The position numbers were made by a program, and so were the translations under genes. The notes beneath the pieces are model-generated. The model was not told the origin of the DNA, did not search any database, and worked only from the letters and a program-made list of their open reading frames with translations. A stretch of DNA of 64,000 nt from DATARH01 sp963789255 (GTDB lineage Bacteria > Pseudomonadota > Alphaproteobacteria > ATCC43930 > CGMCC-115725): positions 1,302,001 to 1,366,000 of the forward strand of contig CAWBJW010000002.1 in assembly GCA_963789255.1 (NCBI GenBank), written 5' to 3'. Each line of letters begins with the position of its first letter. The stretch's first letter is position 1. Of the stretch, positions 47,357-55,476 are shown piece by piece.

Positions 47357-48052
47357 TTGACTGACATCTCGCCGTCCCTCCGGCTTTACGGCCGTCGTCG
47401 CGGACGGCCGTTGCGAGAAGGGCGGCGGCGCCTCGCCGAGAGCCTCTTGCCGCGGATCGCGATAACCCTGGCGCGAGAGCAGGCGCTCGACCCGAAAACC
47501 CTGTTTCCCGCGCCGCCGCCGGCGGTCTGGCTCGAGATCGGCTTTGGCGGCGGCGAGCATCTCGCCGAGCAGGCCGAGCGCCAGCCCGGTATCGGCTTCA
47601 TCGGCTGCGAGGTGTTCGAGAACGGGATAGCCCGGCTGGTCGGCGACATTGCGCGCCGCGACCTCACGAACATCCGCATTTTCGCCGAAGACGCCCGGCT
47701 GTTGCTCGACCAGCTGTTGCCCGCCTCGATCGGACGGGTATTCGTCCTGTTTCCCGATCCCTGGCCGAAAACGCGGCATCACAAGCGCCGCCTCGTCGCG
47801 CGCGCAACGCTCAACCGCCTCGCCGTCGTCATGCAGCCCGGAGCCGAGCTGCGCCTCGCCACCGACGATCGCGATTATCTCGTCTCGATGCTGGAGCATA
47901 TCACCGCGCACCCGGATTTTGTTTGGCTCGCGCGCTCTCCGGCCGATTGGCGCGAGCGCCCGCCCGACTGGCCGGCGACGCGCTACGAGGAAAAGGCCCG
48001 CGCCGCCGGGCGCCCGCCGGTTTTCCTGCGCTTCCGGCGGCGCGGTGTTTAG
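47357..48052 (+). CDS. trmB: tRNA (guanine-N7-)-methyltransferase
   Basis: A 231-residue TrmB that methylates G46 in the tRNA variable loop with SAM. Diagnostic segments are LYGRRRGRPL at the N terminus, WLEIGFGGGEHLAEQA (SAM motif I), FIGCEVFENGIARLV, and the catalytic VFVLFPDPWPKTRHHKRRLV. TRYEEKARAAGRPPVFLRF closes it. The TTG at 47357 is the only reasonable start; no clear ribosome-binding site is seen. The gene lies between metK and the rimP leader. Confidence 0.95.
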   Translation: MTDISPSLRLYGRRRGRPLREGRRRLAESLLPRIAITLAREQALDPKTLFPAPPPAVWLEIGFGGGEHLAEQAERQPGIGFIGCEVFENGIARLVGDIARRDLTNIRIFAEDARLLLDQLLPASIGRVFVLFPDPWPKTRHHKRRLVARATLNRLAVVMQPGAELRLATDDRDYLVSMLEHITAHPDFVWLARSPADWRERPPDWPATRYEEKARAAGRPPVFLRFRRRGV

Positions 48053-48082
48053 GATCCTCGATCAACGTCGGCCCGTTCTGCC

Positions 48083-48110
48083 TTGCCAGGCGCGCCGGTT
48101 TCCCTATATA
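48083..48110 (+). promoter_or_regulatory. Putative sigma70 promoter of the rimP-nusA-infB operon
   Basis: TTGCCA at 48083-48088 and TATATA at 48105-48110 are separated by 16 bases. A transcript would start near 48117 and carry a leader of about 118 bases before rimP. The expected position for the promoter of this operon supports it. Confidence 0.6.
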
Positions 48111-48174
48111 TGACGGGCAAAAGTCCCATAGGGTCGGCCTGGGCAAAGAAGCCATCGCCGGGCCGGTTGTTGGA

Positions 48175-48200
48175 GTGGGCCCGACGGCCCACTTTTTGTT
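48175..48200 (+). terminator. Intrinsic terminator or attenuator in the rimP leader
   Basis: Stem GTGGGCC (48175-48181) pairs with GGCCCAC (48186-48192) around CGAC and is followed by TTTTTGTTT. It lies between the promoter and rimP, so it probably acts as a leader attenuator rather than an end of transcription. Similar hairpins precede rimP in other alphaproteobacteria. Confidence 0.65.
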
Positions 48201-48234
48201 TGCCGTGCGATGCTTCTGCCGGGATAGGAATCGG

Positions 48235-48736
48235 TTGCCGATCGACACCAACGAGATTGTCCGCATCATCGAGCCGTCGCTGGAGGCGATGGGTTATCGC
48301 CTGGTCCGGGTCGCGCTGACCGGCACCAGCCGGCCGACGCTTCAGGTGATGGCCGAGCGGCGCGACGAGGCGTCGATGACGGTCGAGGACTGCGCCCTGA
48401 TCAGCCGATCGATTTCGGCGCTGCTCGACGTGGCGGACCCGATCGCCGGCGCCTATACGCTCGAGGTCGAGCTCGCCCGGCATCGATCGTCCGCTGGTCC
48501 GTCCGGAAGATTACGACCGTTTCGCCGGGTTCGAGGCCCGGATCGATCTCGCCGCGCCGCTCGACGGCCGCAAGCGCTTCCGCGGGCGGCTTCTCGGGCG
48601 CGCCGAGGAGCATGTCCGCCTGGCGGGCGACGCGGGCGAGGTTCGCCTGCCGCTGGCCGGGATTGTCCGGGCAAAGCTCGTATTGACCGACGCCCTTCTC
48701 GCGCTGGCCCAGCCAAAGCCGGCGCAGACCCATTGA
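48235..48736 (+). CDS. rimP: Ribosome maturation factor RimP, one frameshift
   Basis: RimP assists 30S subunit maturation. The frame begins at TTG 48235 (AGGAA six bases upstream) with DTNEIVRIIEPSLEAMGYRLVRV and continues VEDCALISRSISALLDVADPI. Near 48469 an extra G in GTCGAGCTCG hides the conserved SSPGIDRPLVRPEDY; after removing it the protein reads on to 48736 (RFAGFEARIDL, FRGRLLGRAEEHVRLAG). Corrected length is 166 residues, which is normal. The break is at a TCGA site and most likely a sequencing error, since the gene is normally kept. Confidence 0.9.
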
Positions 48737-48750
48737 CGCACGGGAATATC

Positions 48751-50304
48751 ATGGAGACCACCACCTACGCCCGCCCCGAACTGTTGCAGGTCGCCGATAC
48801 CGTCGCCCGCGACAAAGGCATCGACAAGGATGAGGTGCTGGAGGCGATGGAGCAGGCCATCCAGAAGGCCGGGCGTTCGAAATACGGCCAGGAATACGAT
48901 ATCCGGGCGGAGATCGACCGGCGCAGCGGCGAGATCCGGCTCTTGCGTTTCCGCGAGGTGGTCGACGCGATCGAGAACGAGGCGACCCAGATCGCGCTCG
49001 ACGCGGCGCAGCGGCTCAATGCCGAGGCCGAGATTGGCGATTTCATCACCGACCCGCTGCCGCCCATCGATTTCGGCCGGATCGCGGCGCAGACTGCGAA
49101 GCAGGTCATCGTGCAGAAGGTGCGCGACGCCGAGCGCCAGCGCCAATACAAGGAATTCAAGGACCGCACAGGCGAGATCGTCAACGGCCTCGTCAAGCGG
49201 GTCGAATTTGGCAACGTCGTGGTCGATCTCGGCCGCGCCGAGGCGATGCTGCGGCGCGACGAGCTGCTGCCTCGGGAAAGCTTTCGCCAGGGCGAGCGGG
49301 TGCGCGCCTATATTTACGACGTCCGCCAGGAGGCGCGGGGCCCGCAGATTTTCCTGTCGCGCACCCATCCGCAATTCATGGCCAAGCTGTTCGCCCAGGA
49401 GGTGCCGGAAATCTACGACGGCATCATCGAAATCAAGGCGGTCGCGCGCGACCCCGGCAGCCGGGCCAAGATCGCGGTCATCTCGCGCGACAGCGGCATC
49501 GACCCGGTCGGCGCCTGCGTCGGCATGCGCGGCAGCCGCGTCCAGGCGGTGGTCGGCGAGTTGCAGGGCGAGAAGATCGACATCATCCCGTGGTCGTCCG
49601 ATCCGGCAACCTTCGTCGTCAATGCGCTGGCTCCGGCCGAGGTCACCAAGGTGGTCATGGACGAGGAGCAGCGGCGCATCGAGGTCGTCGTCCCCGACGA
49701 CCAGTTGAGCCTGGCGATCGGCCGGCGCGGCCAGAACGTGCGGCTCGCCTCGCAGCTGACCGGGTGGGACATCGACATTTTGACCGAGGCGGAAGAATCC
49801 GAGCGGCGGACCGAGGAATTCCGCACCCGCAGCCAGATGTTCATCGACGCGCTCGACATCGACGACGTGATCGCCCATCTGCTGGTCACCGAGGGAATCG
49901 GTTCGCTCGAGGAAGTTGCGTTCGTGCCGGTCGACGATCTGGCCGAGATCGAAGGGTTCGATGTCGAGGTCGCCGGCGAGCTTCAGGAACGGGCGCGCAA
50001 CGCTCTGGAACGTCGTGATCGCGAGTACGAGGAGCGCTACCGCCAACTCGGCGTCGAGGACGATCTGATCGCGCTCGAAGGCCTGACCCCCGGCATGCTG
50101 GTCACGCTCGGCGATAACGGCATCAAAACCCTGGACGATTTCGCCGGGCTCGCCGGCGATGAGCTGATCGAGATGCTCGCCGCTTCCGACAAGGGCGGCG
50201 TGAAGCTTGATCTCGACGACGCGAACGCGCTGGTCATGGCGGCGCGCGCGCATTGGTTCGAGCATGAAGATGCGGACCCGGCACAGCCGGCGCAGAAGGA
50301 GTAA
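48751..50304 (+). CDS. nusA: Transcription termination/antitermination factor NusA
   Basis: NusA of 517 residues. The N-terminal RNA-polymerase-binding domain is about 1-130, S1 domain near 135-200 (GEIVNGLVKRVEFGNVVVDLG), two KH domains follow with GACVGMRGSRVQAVVGELQGEKIDI and LAIGRRGQNVRLASQLTG, and two C-terminal acidic repeats carry helix-hairpin-helix parts (LVTEGIGSLEEVAFV and LEGLTPGMLVTLGDNGIKTLDDFAG). It starts 14 bases after rimP. The stop is followed directly by ylxR. It is the usual second gene of the rimP-infB operon. Confidence 0.97.
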   Translation: METTTYARPELLQVADTVARDKGIDKDEVLEAMEQAIQKAGRSKYGQEYDIRAEIDRRSGEIRLLRFREVVDAIENEATQIALDAAQRLNAEAEIGDFITDPLPPIDFGRIAAQTAKQVIVQKVRDAERQRQYKEFKDRTGEIVNGLVKRVEFGNVVVDLGRAEAMLRRDELLPRESFRQGERVRAYIYDVRQEARGPQIFLSRTHPQFMAKLFAQEVPEIYDGIIEIKAVARDPGSRAKIAVISRDSGIDPVGACVGMRGSRVQAVVGELQGEKIDIIPWSSDPATFVVNALAPAEVTKVVMDEEQRRIEVVVPDDQLSLAIGRRGQNVRLASQLTGWDIDILTEAEESERRTEEFRTRSQMFIDALDIDDVIAHLLVTEGIGSLEEVAFVPVDDLAEIEGFDVEVAGELQERARNALERRDREYEERYRQLGVEDDLIALEGLTPGMLVTLGDNGIKTLDDFAGLAGDELIEMLAASDKGGVKLDLDDANALVMAARAHWFEHEDADPAQPAQKE

Positions 50305-50309
50305 TCGCA

Positions 50310-51035
50310 ACGACTGGCCCCGCGCGTCGTGCGTCCGAGGCTGACAAGGCGGCCGCAAGCCTGCAACCGCCCCAGCGCCCCCAACGCCGGTGCATCGTCA
50401 CCGGCGAGATCGGCGACCGCGGCGCGTTGCTGCGCTTTGTCGTGGGCCCCGACGGCGCGATCGTGCCCGATATCGAGGCGCGACTTCCCGGACGGGGTTG
50501 GTGGTTGACGCCGCGCCGCGATATAGTGGAACGGGCGGTGGCAAAACGGATTTTCGCGCGCGCCGCGCGACGGCCGGTTGCGGTGCCGCCCGAGCTTGCC
50601 GACCGTATCGAGAGCTTGCTGGCGCGGCGGTGTTGCGACGGGCTTGGGCTCGCCCGCCGGGCCGGTCTCGCCGTGGCGGGGTTCGAGCGGGTCAGCGAGG
50701 CGGTGCGGCGAGGTGGGGTCGGACTGTTGCTGTTTGCGCTGGACGGCGCGCCAGGCGGGCGGGGTAAGCTCACCCCGCGTGGAAGCGATCTGCCGACGGC
50801 CAGCGTGCTAACGGCGGCCGAGCTCGGCGCGGCCTTTGGCCGGGAGCGCATCGTTCACGCTGCGGTCGCTGGCGGTCCGCTGTGCCGCCGGTTGCTGCTC
50901 GATCTGTCGCGGCTGGTCGGACTTCGCGCCGCCGCGGTAGTGGATCGCCCGGCGGACCGCGGGGCGGATCGCGGGATGGATTTCGCGCCGGCGGGGCCGG
51001 CAACGCAGGATGGTGGTACCGAAGCGCATGACTGA
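50310..51035 (+). CDS. ylxR: RNA-binding protein YlxR fused to L7Ae-like domain, start unclear
   Basis: An N-terminal YlxR (DUF448) domain (RCIVTGEIGDRGALLRFVVG, GRGWWLTPRRDIVERAV) is joined to a C-terminal L7Ae/L30e-like RNA-binding domain (LGLARRAGLAVAGFERVSEAVRRGGVGLLLFALDGA). The reading frame is open directly from the nusA stop, but no ATG, GTG or TTG lies between it and the YlxR core. A perfect AAGGAG overlaps the nusA end and sits eight bases before an ACG at 50310, which I use as a provisional start. A rare start codon or an undetected base error could explain this. It overlaps infB by eight bases. Confidence 0.85.
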   Translation, partial: TTGPARRASEADKAAASLQPPQRPQRRCIVTGEIGDRGALLRFVVGPDGAIVPDIEARLPGRGWWLTPRRDIVERAVAKRIFARAARRPVAVPPELADRIESLLARRCCDGLGLARRAGLAVAGFERVSEAVRRGGVGLLLFALDGAPGGRGKLTPRGSDLPTASVLTAAELGAAFGRERIVHAAVAGGPLCRRLLLDLSRLVGLRAAAVVDRPADRGADRGMDFAPAGPATQDGGTEAHD

Positions 51036-53664
51036 AGCCAACGAGCAAGAAGCCAACGAGCAAGAACAGAAGCGGCCTTTGACCCTGGGCCGCAGCGCCA
51101 CTCGGCTCGAACTGCGCCGCCCGATAGAAACCGGGCAGGTCCGCCAGAGCTTTTCGCATGGCCGCTCGAAGACCGTCACGGTCGAGGTGCGCAAGAAGCG
51201 GACGGTGCTCCCGGGGGCCGCGCCCGAAATCGGCCGCCCCGAACCGGCGGCGCCCGTCGTCGCGCGCGCCCAGCCGGCCGCGCCGACGCCCGCCGCCGAG
51301 CCGGTCCGCCGTCCGGTCACCGTGCCGCGCGCGCTCACCGCCGAGGAGCGAGCAGGCCGGGTACGCGCGTTGCAGGACGCCCGCAAGGCCGACGACGAGT
51401 TGCGCCGCCGTGCCGCCCTGGCCGAGGCCGACAGACGTTGCCAGGAAGAGGAACGCACTGCCGCAGAAGCACGGCTGCGCGCTGAGGAAGAGGTGCGCAG
51501 ACGCACCGAGGAGGATGAGGCGCGCAAGCGCTCCGACGAGGAGGCGCGCAAACGCTCCGAGGACGAGGAGGCACGTCGCCGCGAGGAAGAATCCCGCCGT
51601 GAGGTTGCCGAACGCGCCGGCAAGGCAGCCGCGGCAAAGGTTGCCGCGCTGACCGCCGCCGGCAAAATGGCGATGCCGGCCGAAGAGGAGGAAGAGTTGT
51701 CCGGCGCGCTCCGCCCTGGCCGCCGCCCCGAATTGAAGCGCCCGGCCGCGCCGGCCCGCCGCGACGAGCACCGCCGCCGGACCGGCAAGCTGACGGTCAC
51801 GCGCGCTCTCGACGACGATGCCGGCGAGCGGATGCGCAGCCTCGCTTCGGTGCGCCGCGCTCGCGAGCGCGAGCGTCAGCGGATGCTGCGCCAGGAACAG
51901 CCCAAGATCGTGCGCGAGGTCGTCGTTCCCGAGACGATCACGATCCAGGAGCTGGCGAACCGCATGGCCGAGCGCGCCGCCGATGTCATCAAGGCGCTGA
52001 TGCGCATGGGGGTCATGGCGACGATCAACCAGGTCATCGATGCCGACACGGCCGAACTCATCGTGACCGAGTTCGGGCATCGGCTGCGCCGCGTCGCCGA
52101 ATCCGACGTCGAGATCGGGCTGCGCGGCGACGCCGACGAGCCGGAGATGCTCGAACCGCGCGCCCCGGTCGTCACCGTCATGGGCCACGTCGACCACGGC
52201 AAAACCTCGTTGCTCGACGCGTTGCGCGAAACCGACGTCGCCGCCGGCGAGGCCGGCGGCATCACCCAACATATCGGCGCCTATCGGGTCACCCTCAAAG
52301 GCGGCAAGCAGATCACCTTCATCGACACGCCGGGCCATCAGGCGTTTACCGCGATGCGGGCGCGCGGCGCCAATGTCACCGATATCGTCGTGCTGGTCGT
52401 CGCCGCCGATGACGGCATCATGGAGCAGACGGTCGAGGCGATCCGTCATGCGAAGGCCGCGGGCGTGCCGATCATCGTCGCGATCAACAAGATGGACCGG
52501 CCCGACGCCAGACCGGAACGGGTGCGGCAGGAGTTGTTGCAGCATGAACTCGTCGTCGAAGAACTCGGCGGCGAGGTGCTCGACGTCGAGGTGTCGGCCC
52601 TCAAGAAGACCAATCTCGACAAGCTCGAGGAAGCGATCCTCTTACAGGCCGAGCTGCTCGACCTGAAAACCAATCCCAACCGCCCCGCCGAAGGCGTGGT
52701 GCTCGAAGCCGAGCTCGAACGCGGCCGCGGCCCGGTGGCGACCGTGCTGGTGCACCGCGGCACCCTGCGGGTCGGCGACATCTTCGTCGCCGGCGGCGAG
52801 TGGGGCCGAGTGCGGGCGCTGGTCGACGAGCGCGGGCAGGGCCAGCGCGAAGCGGGTCCCTCGACCCCGATCGAGGTGTTGGGCCTCAACGGCATGCCGC
52901 TTGCCGGCGACGATTTCGTCGTGATTGAGAGCGAATCGCGCGCCCGCGAGGTCACCGATTTCCGCCAGCGCCGGCGGCGCGACACGGCCGCCGCCGCGGG
53001 CGGCCGCGGCACCCTCGAACAGATGTTCTCGAAGATCGCCTCGGGCTCCGCGAAAGAGCTGCCGGTCGTGGTCAAATCCGACGTTCAGGGCTCGCTTGAA
53101 GCGATCGTCGGGTCGCTCGAAAAGCTGTTGACCGACGAGGTTGCGGTGCGGGTGCTGCACTCCGCGGTCGGCGGGATCAACGAAAGCGATGTGATCCTCG
53201 CCAAGGCGACGGGCGCGCTGATCATCGGCTTCAACGTCCGGGCCAACCCCCAGGCGCGCGACCTGGCCCAGCGAGATGGCGTCGAGATCCGCTATTACGC
53301 GATCATCTACGACCTGATCGACGACGTGCGCAATGCGCTGTCGGGCATGCTGGCGCCAACCTTGCGCGAGCGGTTTCTCGGCAACGCGGCGATTCGCGAA
53401 GTCTTCAACATCACCCGGGTTGGCAAGGTGGCCGGCTGCATGGTCACCGATGGGGTGGTGCGGCGCGGCGCGAGGGTGCGCCTCTTGCGCGACAACGTCG
53501 TGATCCACGACGGCGCGCTGAAGACGCTGAAGCGCTTCAAGGACGAGGTCCGCGAGGTGCGCGAAGGCTACGAATGCGGCATGGCCTTCGAGAATTACGA
53601 GAACATCCAGCAGGGCGACGTGATCGAGTGCTTCGAGGTCGAGGAAGTCACCCGCACGCTGTAG
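51028..53664 (+). CDS. infB: Translation initiation factor IF-2
   Basis: IF-2 of 878 residues. After an N-terminal basic segment, residues 100-230 form a long charged Ala/Glu/Arg-rich region, a typical alphaproteobacterial expansion. The IF2_N core is ITIQELANRMAERAADVIKALMRMG. The GTPase domain starts near residue 380: VMGHVDHGKTSLLDAL (G1), GGITQHIGAYRV (G2), DTPGHQAFTAMRARG (G3), VAINKMDRPDA (G4). The C-terminal domains carry the initiator tRNA-binding part (YNIIYDLI-like YAIIYDLIDDV). ATG at 51028 gives an eight-base overlap with ylxR; an ATG at 51010 is less likely. Confidence 0.97.
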   Translation: MTEANEQEANEQEQKRPLTLGRSATRLELRRPIETGQVRQSFSHGRSKTVTVEVRKKRTVLPGAAPEIGRPEPAAPVVARAQPAAPTPAAEPVRRPVTVPRALTAEERAGRVRALQDARKADDELRRRAALAEADRRCQEEERTAAEARLRAEEEVRRRTEEDEARKRSDEEARKRSEDEEARRREEESRREVAERAGKAAAAKVAALTAAGKMAMPAEEEEELSGALRPGRRPELKRPAAPARRDEHRRRTGKLTVTRALDDDAGERMRSLASVRRARERERQRMLRQEQPKIVREVVVPETITIQELANRMAERAADVIKALMRMGVMATINQVIDADTAELIVTEFGHRLRRVAESDVEIGLRGDADEPEMLEPRAPVVTVMGHVDHGKTSLLDALRETDVAAGEAGGITQHIGAYRVTLKGGKQITFIDTPGHQAFTAMRARGANVTDIVVLVVAADDGIMEQTVEAIRHAKAAGVPIIVAINKMDRPDARPERVRQELLQHELVVEELGGEVLDVEVSALKKTNLDKLEEAILLQAELLDLKTNPNRPAEGVVLEAELERGRGPVATVLVHRGTLRVGDIFVAGGEWGRVRALVDERGQGQREAGPSTPIEVLGLNGMPLAGDDFVVIESESRAREVTDFRQRRRRDTAAAAGGRGTLEQMFSKIASGSAKELPVVVKSDVQGSLEAIVGSLEKLLTDEVAVRVLHSAVGGINESDVILAKATGALIIGFNVRANPQARDLAQRDGVEIRYYAIIYDLIDDVRNALSGMLAPTLRERFLGNAAIREVFNITRVGKVAGCMVTDGVVRRGARVRLLRDNVVIHDGALKTLKRFKDEVREVREGYECGMAFENYENIQQGDVIECFEVEEVTRTL

Positions 53665-53670
53665 CCAGTC

Positions 53671-54114
53671 ATGCGCAAACGGCGCGATCAGGATCACGCG
53701 TCGGGGTCGCCCGGGCCGCGGCCGGCGACCCAGCGCCAATTGCGCGTCGGCGAAGAGCTGCGCCATGCGCTGGCCGAGCTGCTGCGGCCGGGCGAATTGC
53801 GCGACCCGGCATTGCGCGATGCGAACATCACCGTGACCGAGGTGCGCGTCAGCCCCGACCTGCGCAACGCCACCGCCTTCGTGATGCCGCTCACCGGTGC
53901 CAATGCCGATCAGATCATGGCCGGGCTCAAGCGTAGCGCCCCGTTTCTGAAAGGGCGGGTGGCGCGCATGGTCGAGCTGCGCCAGGCCCCGAACATCGCG
54001 TTCGCCTTCGACAGCGCCTTCGACAATGCCGCACGGATCGCGGCGCTGCTGCACCGCCCCGAGGTCGCGCGCGACCTCGCGGCCGATCCGCAGCACAAAG
54101 ACGAGACCGGGTGA
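53671..54114 (+). CDS. rbfA: Ribosome-binding factor A
   Basis: A 147-residue RbfA needed for 16S rRNA 5'-end maturation and cold adaptation. It shows the KH-like fold: RQLRVGEELRHALAELL, DPALRDANITVTEVRVSPDLRNATAFV and GRVARMVELRQAPNIAFAFD. It starts six bases after infB. The C-terminal tail (RPEVARDLAADPQHKDETG) overlaps the region where truB starts. Confidence 0.95.
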   Translation: MRKRRDQDHASGSPGPRPATQRQLRVGEELRHALAELLRPGELRDPALRDANITVTEVRVSPDLRNATAFVMPLTGANADQIMAGLKRSAPFLKGRVARMVELRQAPNIAFAFDSAFDNAARIAALLHRPEVARDLAADPQHKDETG

Positions 54115-54121
54115 CGGGGCG

Positions 54122-55018
54122 TTGCACGGCTGGCTGGTCATCGACAAGCCCTATGGCATCAGCTCGGCGCGCGCCGTCGCGCTGGTGCGGCGCAGCAGCG
54201 GCGCAAAGACCGGCCACGCCGGCACCCTCGACCCGCTCGCCACCGGGGTATTGCCGCTGGCCTTGGGCGAGGCGACCAAGACCGTCCGGTTTGCCGCCGC
54301 CGGCAAGAAGCGCTACCGCTTCCGGATCCGCTGGGGCGAGGCCCGCGACACCGACGACCGCGAGGGCGCGGTTGTCGCCGAAACCGGCGCCCGACCCGCC
54401 GCCACCGCCATCTTGGCGGCGCTCGCCGGGTTTACCGGCTCGATATGGCAGCGGCCGCCGGTCTATTCAGCGATCAAAATTGCCGGAAGGCGCGCCTATG
54501 CGCTGGCGCGCGCCGGCAAGCCGCCCGAATTGGCCGCCCGCCCGGTCGAGATCGCCGAACTGCGTCTCATCTCGGCGGTCGACCCCGATCACGCCGATTT
54601 CGCGGCGGTGGTCGGCGAAGGCACCTATATCCGCGCCCTTGCCCGCGACCTGGCAGAGGCGCTGGGCACGCTCGGCCACATCGCCGAACTGCGCCGGCTC
54701 GCCGTCGGCCGCTTCACCGAGAGCCAGGCGATTTCGCTGGATTGCGCCGTGGCGCTTGGGCATAGTCTGGCCGCTTCCGAGCATCTGCTGCCGATCGAGA
54801 CGGCGCTGGACGACATCCCGGCGCTCGCCGTGACGGCAGAAGAAGCGGATCGACTGCGTCACGGTCAGCTGGTGACGCCGCACGACGCGGGCGAGCGGGC
54901 ACGTCTCGATGGTATCGACGACGGCACGATCGTCGGCGCGCGGCACGATCGGCTTCTTGTTGCTTTGGCGCGGATCGAGGATTGCGGTCTTCGGCCGGTG
55001 CGCATCATCAATCGTTGA
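54122..55018 (+). CDS. truB: tRNA pseudouridine(55) synthase
   Basis: A 298-residue TruB that makes pseudouridine 55 in the T loop of tRNAs. It begins at TTG 54122 with HGWLVIDKPYGISSARAVALV. The catalytic aspartate is D37 in GHAGTLDPLATGVLPLALG. RFRIRWGEARDTDD, QRPPVYSAIKIAGRRAYALARAG and the RNA-binding GEGTYIRALARDLAEALG are all present. The start codon has only a weak GGTGACGGGG upstream and lies seven bases after the rbfA stop; a GTG at 54111 would be in another frame. Confidence 0.95.
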   Translation: MHGWLVIDKPYGISSARAVALVRRSSGAKTGHAGTLDPLATGVLPLALGEATKTVRFAAAGKKRYRFRIRWGEARDTDDREGAVVAETGARPAATAILAALAGFTGSIWQRPPVYSAIKIAGRRAYALARAGKPPELAARPVEIAELRLISAVDPDHADFAAVVGEGTYIRALARDLAEALGTLGHIAELRRLAVGRFTESQAISLDCAVALGHSLAASEHLLPIETALDDIPALAVTAEEADRLRHGQLVTPHDAGERARLDGIDDGTIVGARHDRLLVALARIEDCGLRPVRIINR

Positions 55019-55031
55019 AGGGGCCAACCCG

Positions 55032-55301
55032 ATGTCGATCACTCCCGAGCGCAAGCAGGCGCTCATCGGCGAATATGCCACCAAATCCGGCGATACCGGA
55101 TCGCCCGAGGTGCAGGTCGCGATCCTGTCGGAACGCATCCGCAATCTGACCGACCACCTCGGAACCCACCGCAAGGATTTTCATTCCCGGCGCGGTTTGC
55201 TGGTCATGGTCGGACTGCGTCGCCGGCTGCTCGATTACCTCAAGCGATCGGACGCAAACCGCTACACGACCTTGATCGGCCGTCTTGGCCTGCGGCGTTG
55301 A
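55032..55301 (+). CDS. rpsO: 30S ribosomal protein S15
   Basis: An 89-residue S15, the usual length. The sequence MSITPERKQALIGEYATKSG continues to GSPEVQVAILSERIRNLTDHL, HRKDFHSRRGLLVMVGLRRRLLDYLKR and ends YTTLIGRLGLRR. S15 binds the central domain of 16S rRNA. Its start is 13 bases after truB; pnp follows after 175 bases. Confidence 0.97.
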   Translation: MSITPERKQALIGEYATKSGDTGSPEVQVAILSERIRNLTDHLGTHRKDFHSRRGLLVMVGLRRRLLDYLKRSDANRYTTLIGRLGLRR

Positions 55302-55476
55302 CTTCTCCCTCGCATTGAAATTGCCGCGAAATCGTCGGGCGGATTGCGGCCGGCGCGACAATCGCCATATGCGTGGGGATATGGCGTCAACGCGATATCG
55401 CGACTGGTCCGCGGACAGCGCGCCGGGGGGTAGGCCTCCGGTGTCGCTGTCGGTCTGTTTGGAAGGATGATCACGG
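55302..55476 (+). other. rpsO-pnp spacer
   Basis: 175 bases without a gene. It contains a perfect 12-base palindrome (CGCGATATCGCG, 55391-55402). In other bacteria the pnp leader is cut by RNase III in this region; no clear long hairpin is visible by eye. Confidence 0.4.

Noticed and set aside
48511..50358. Long minus-strand open frame opposite nusA
   Set aside because: nusA on the plus strand has full domain structure; the antisense frame has shadow composition only.
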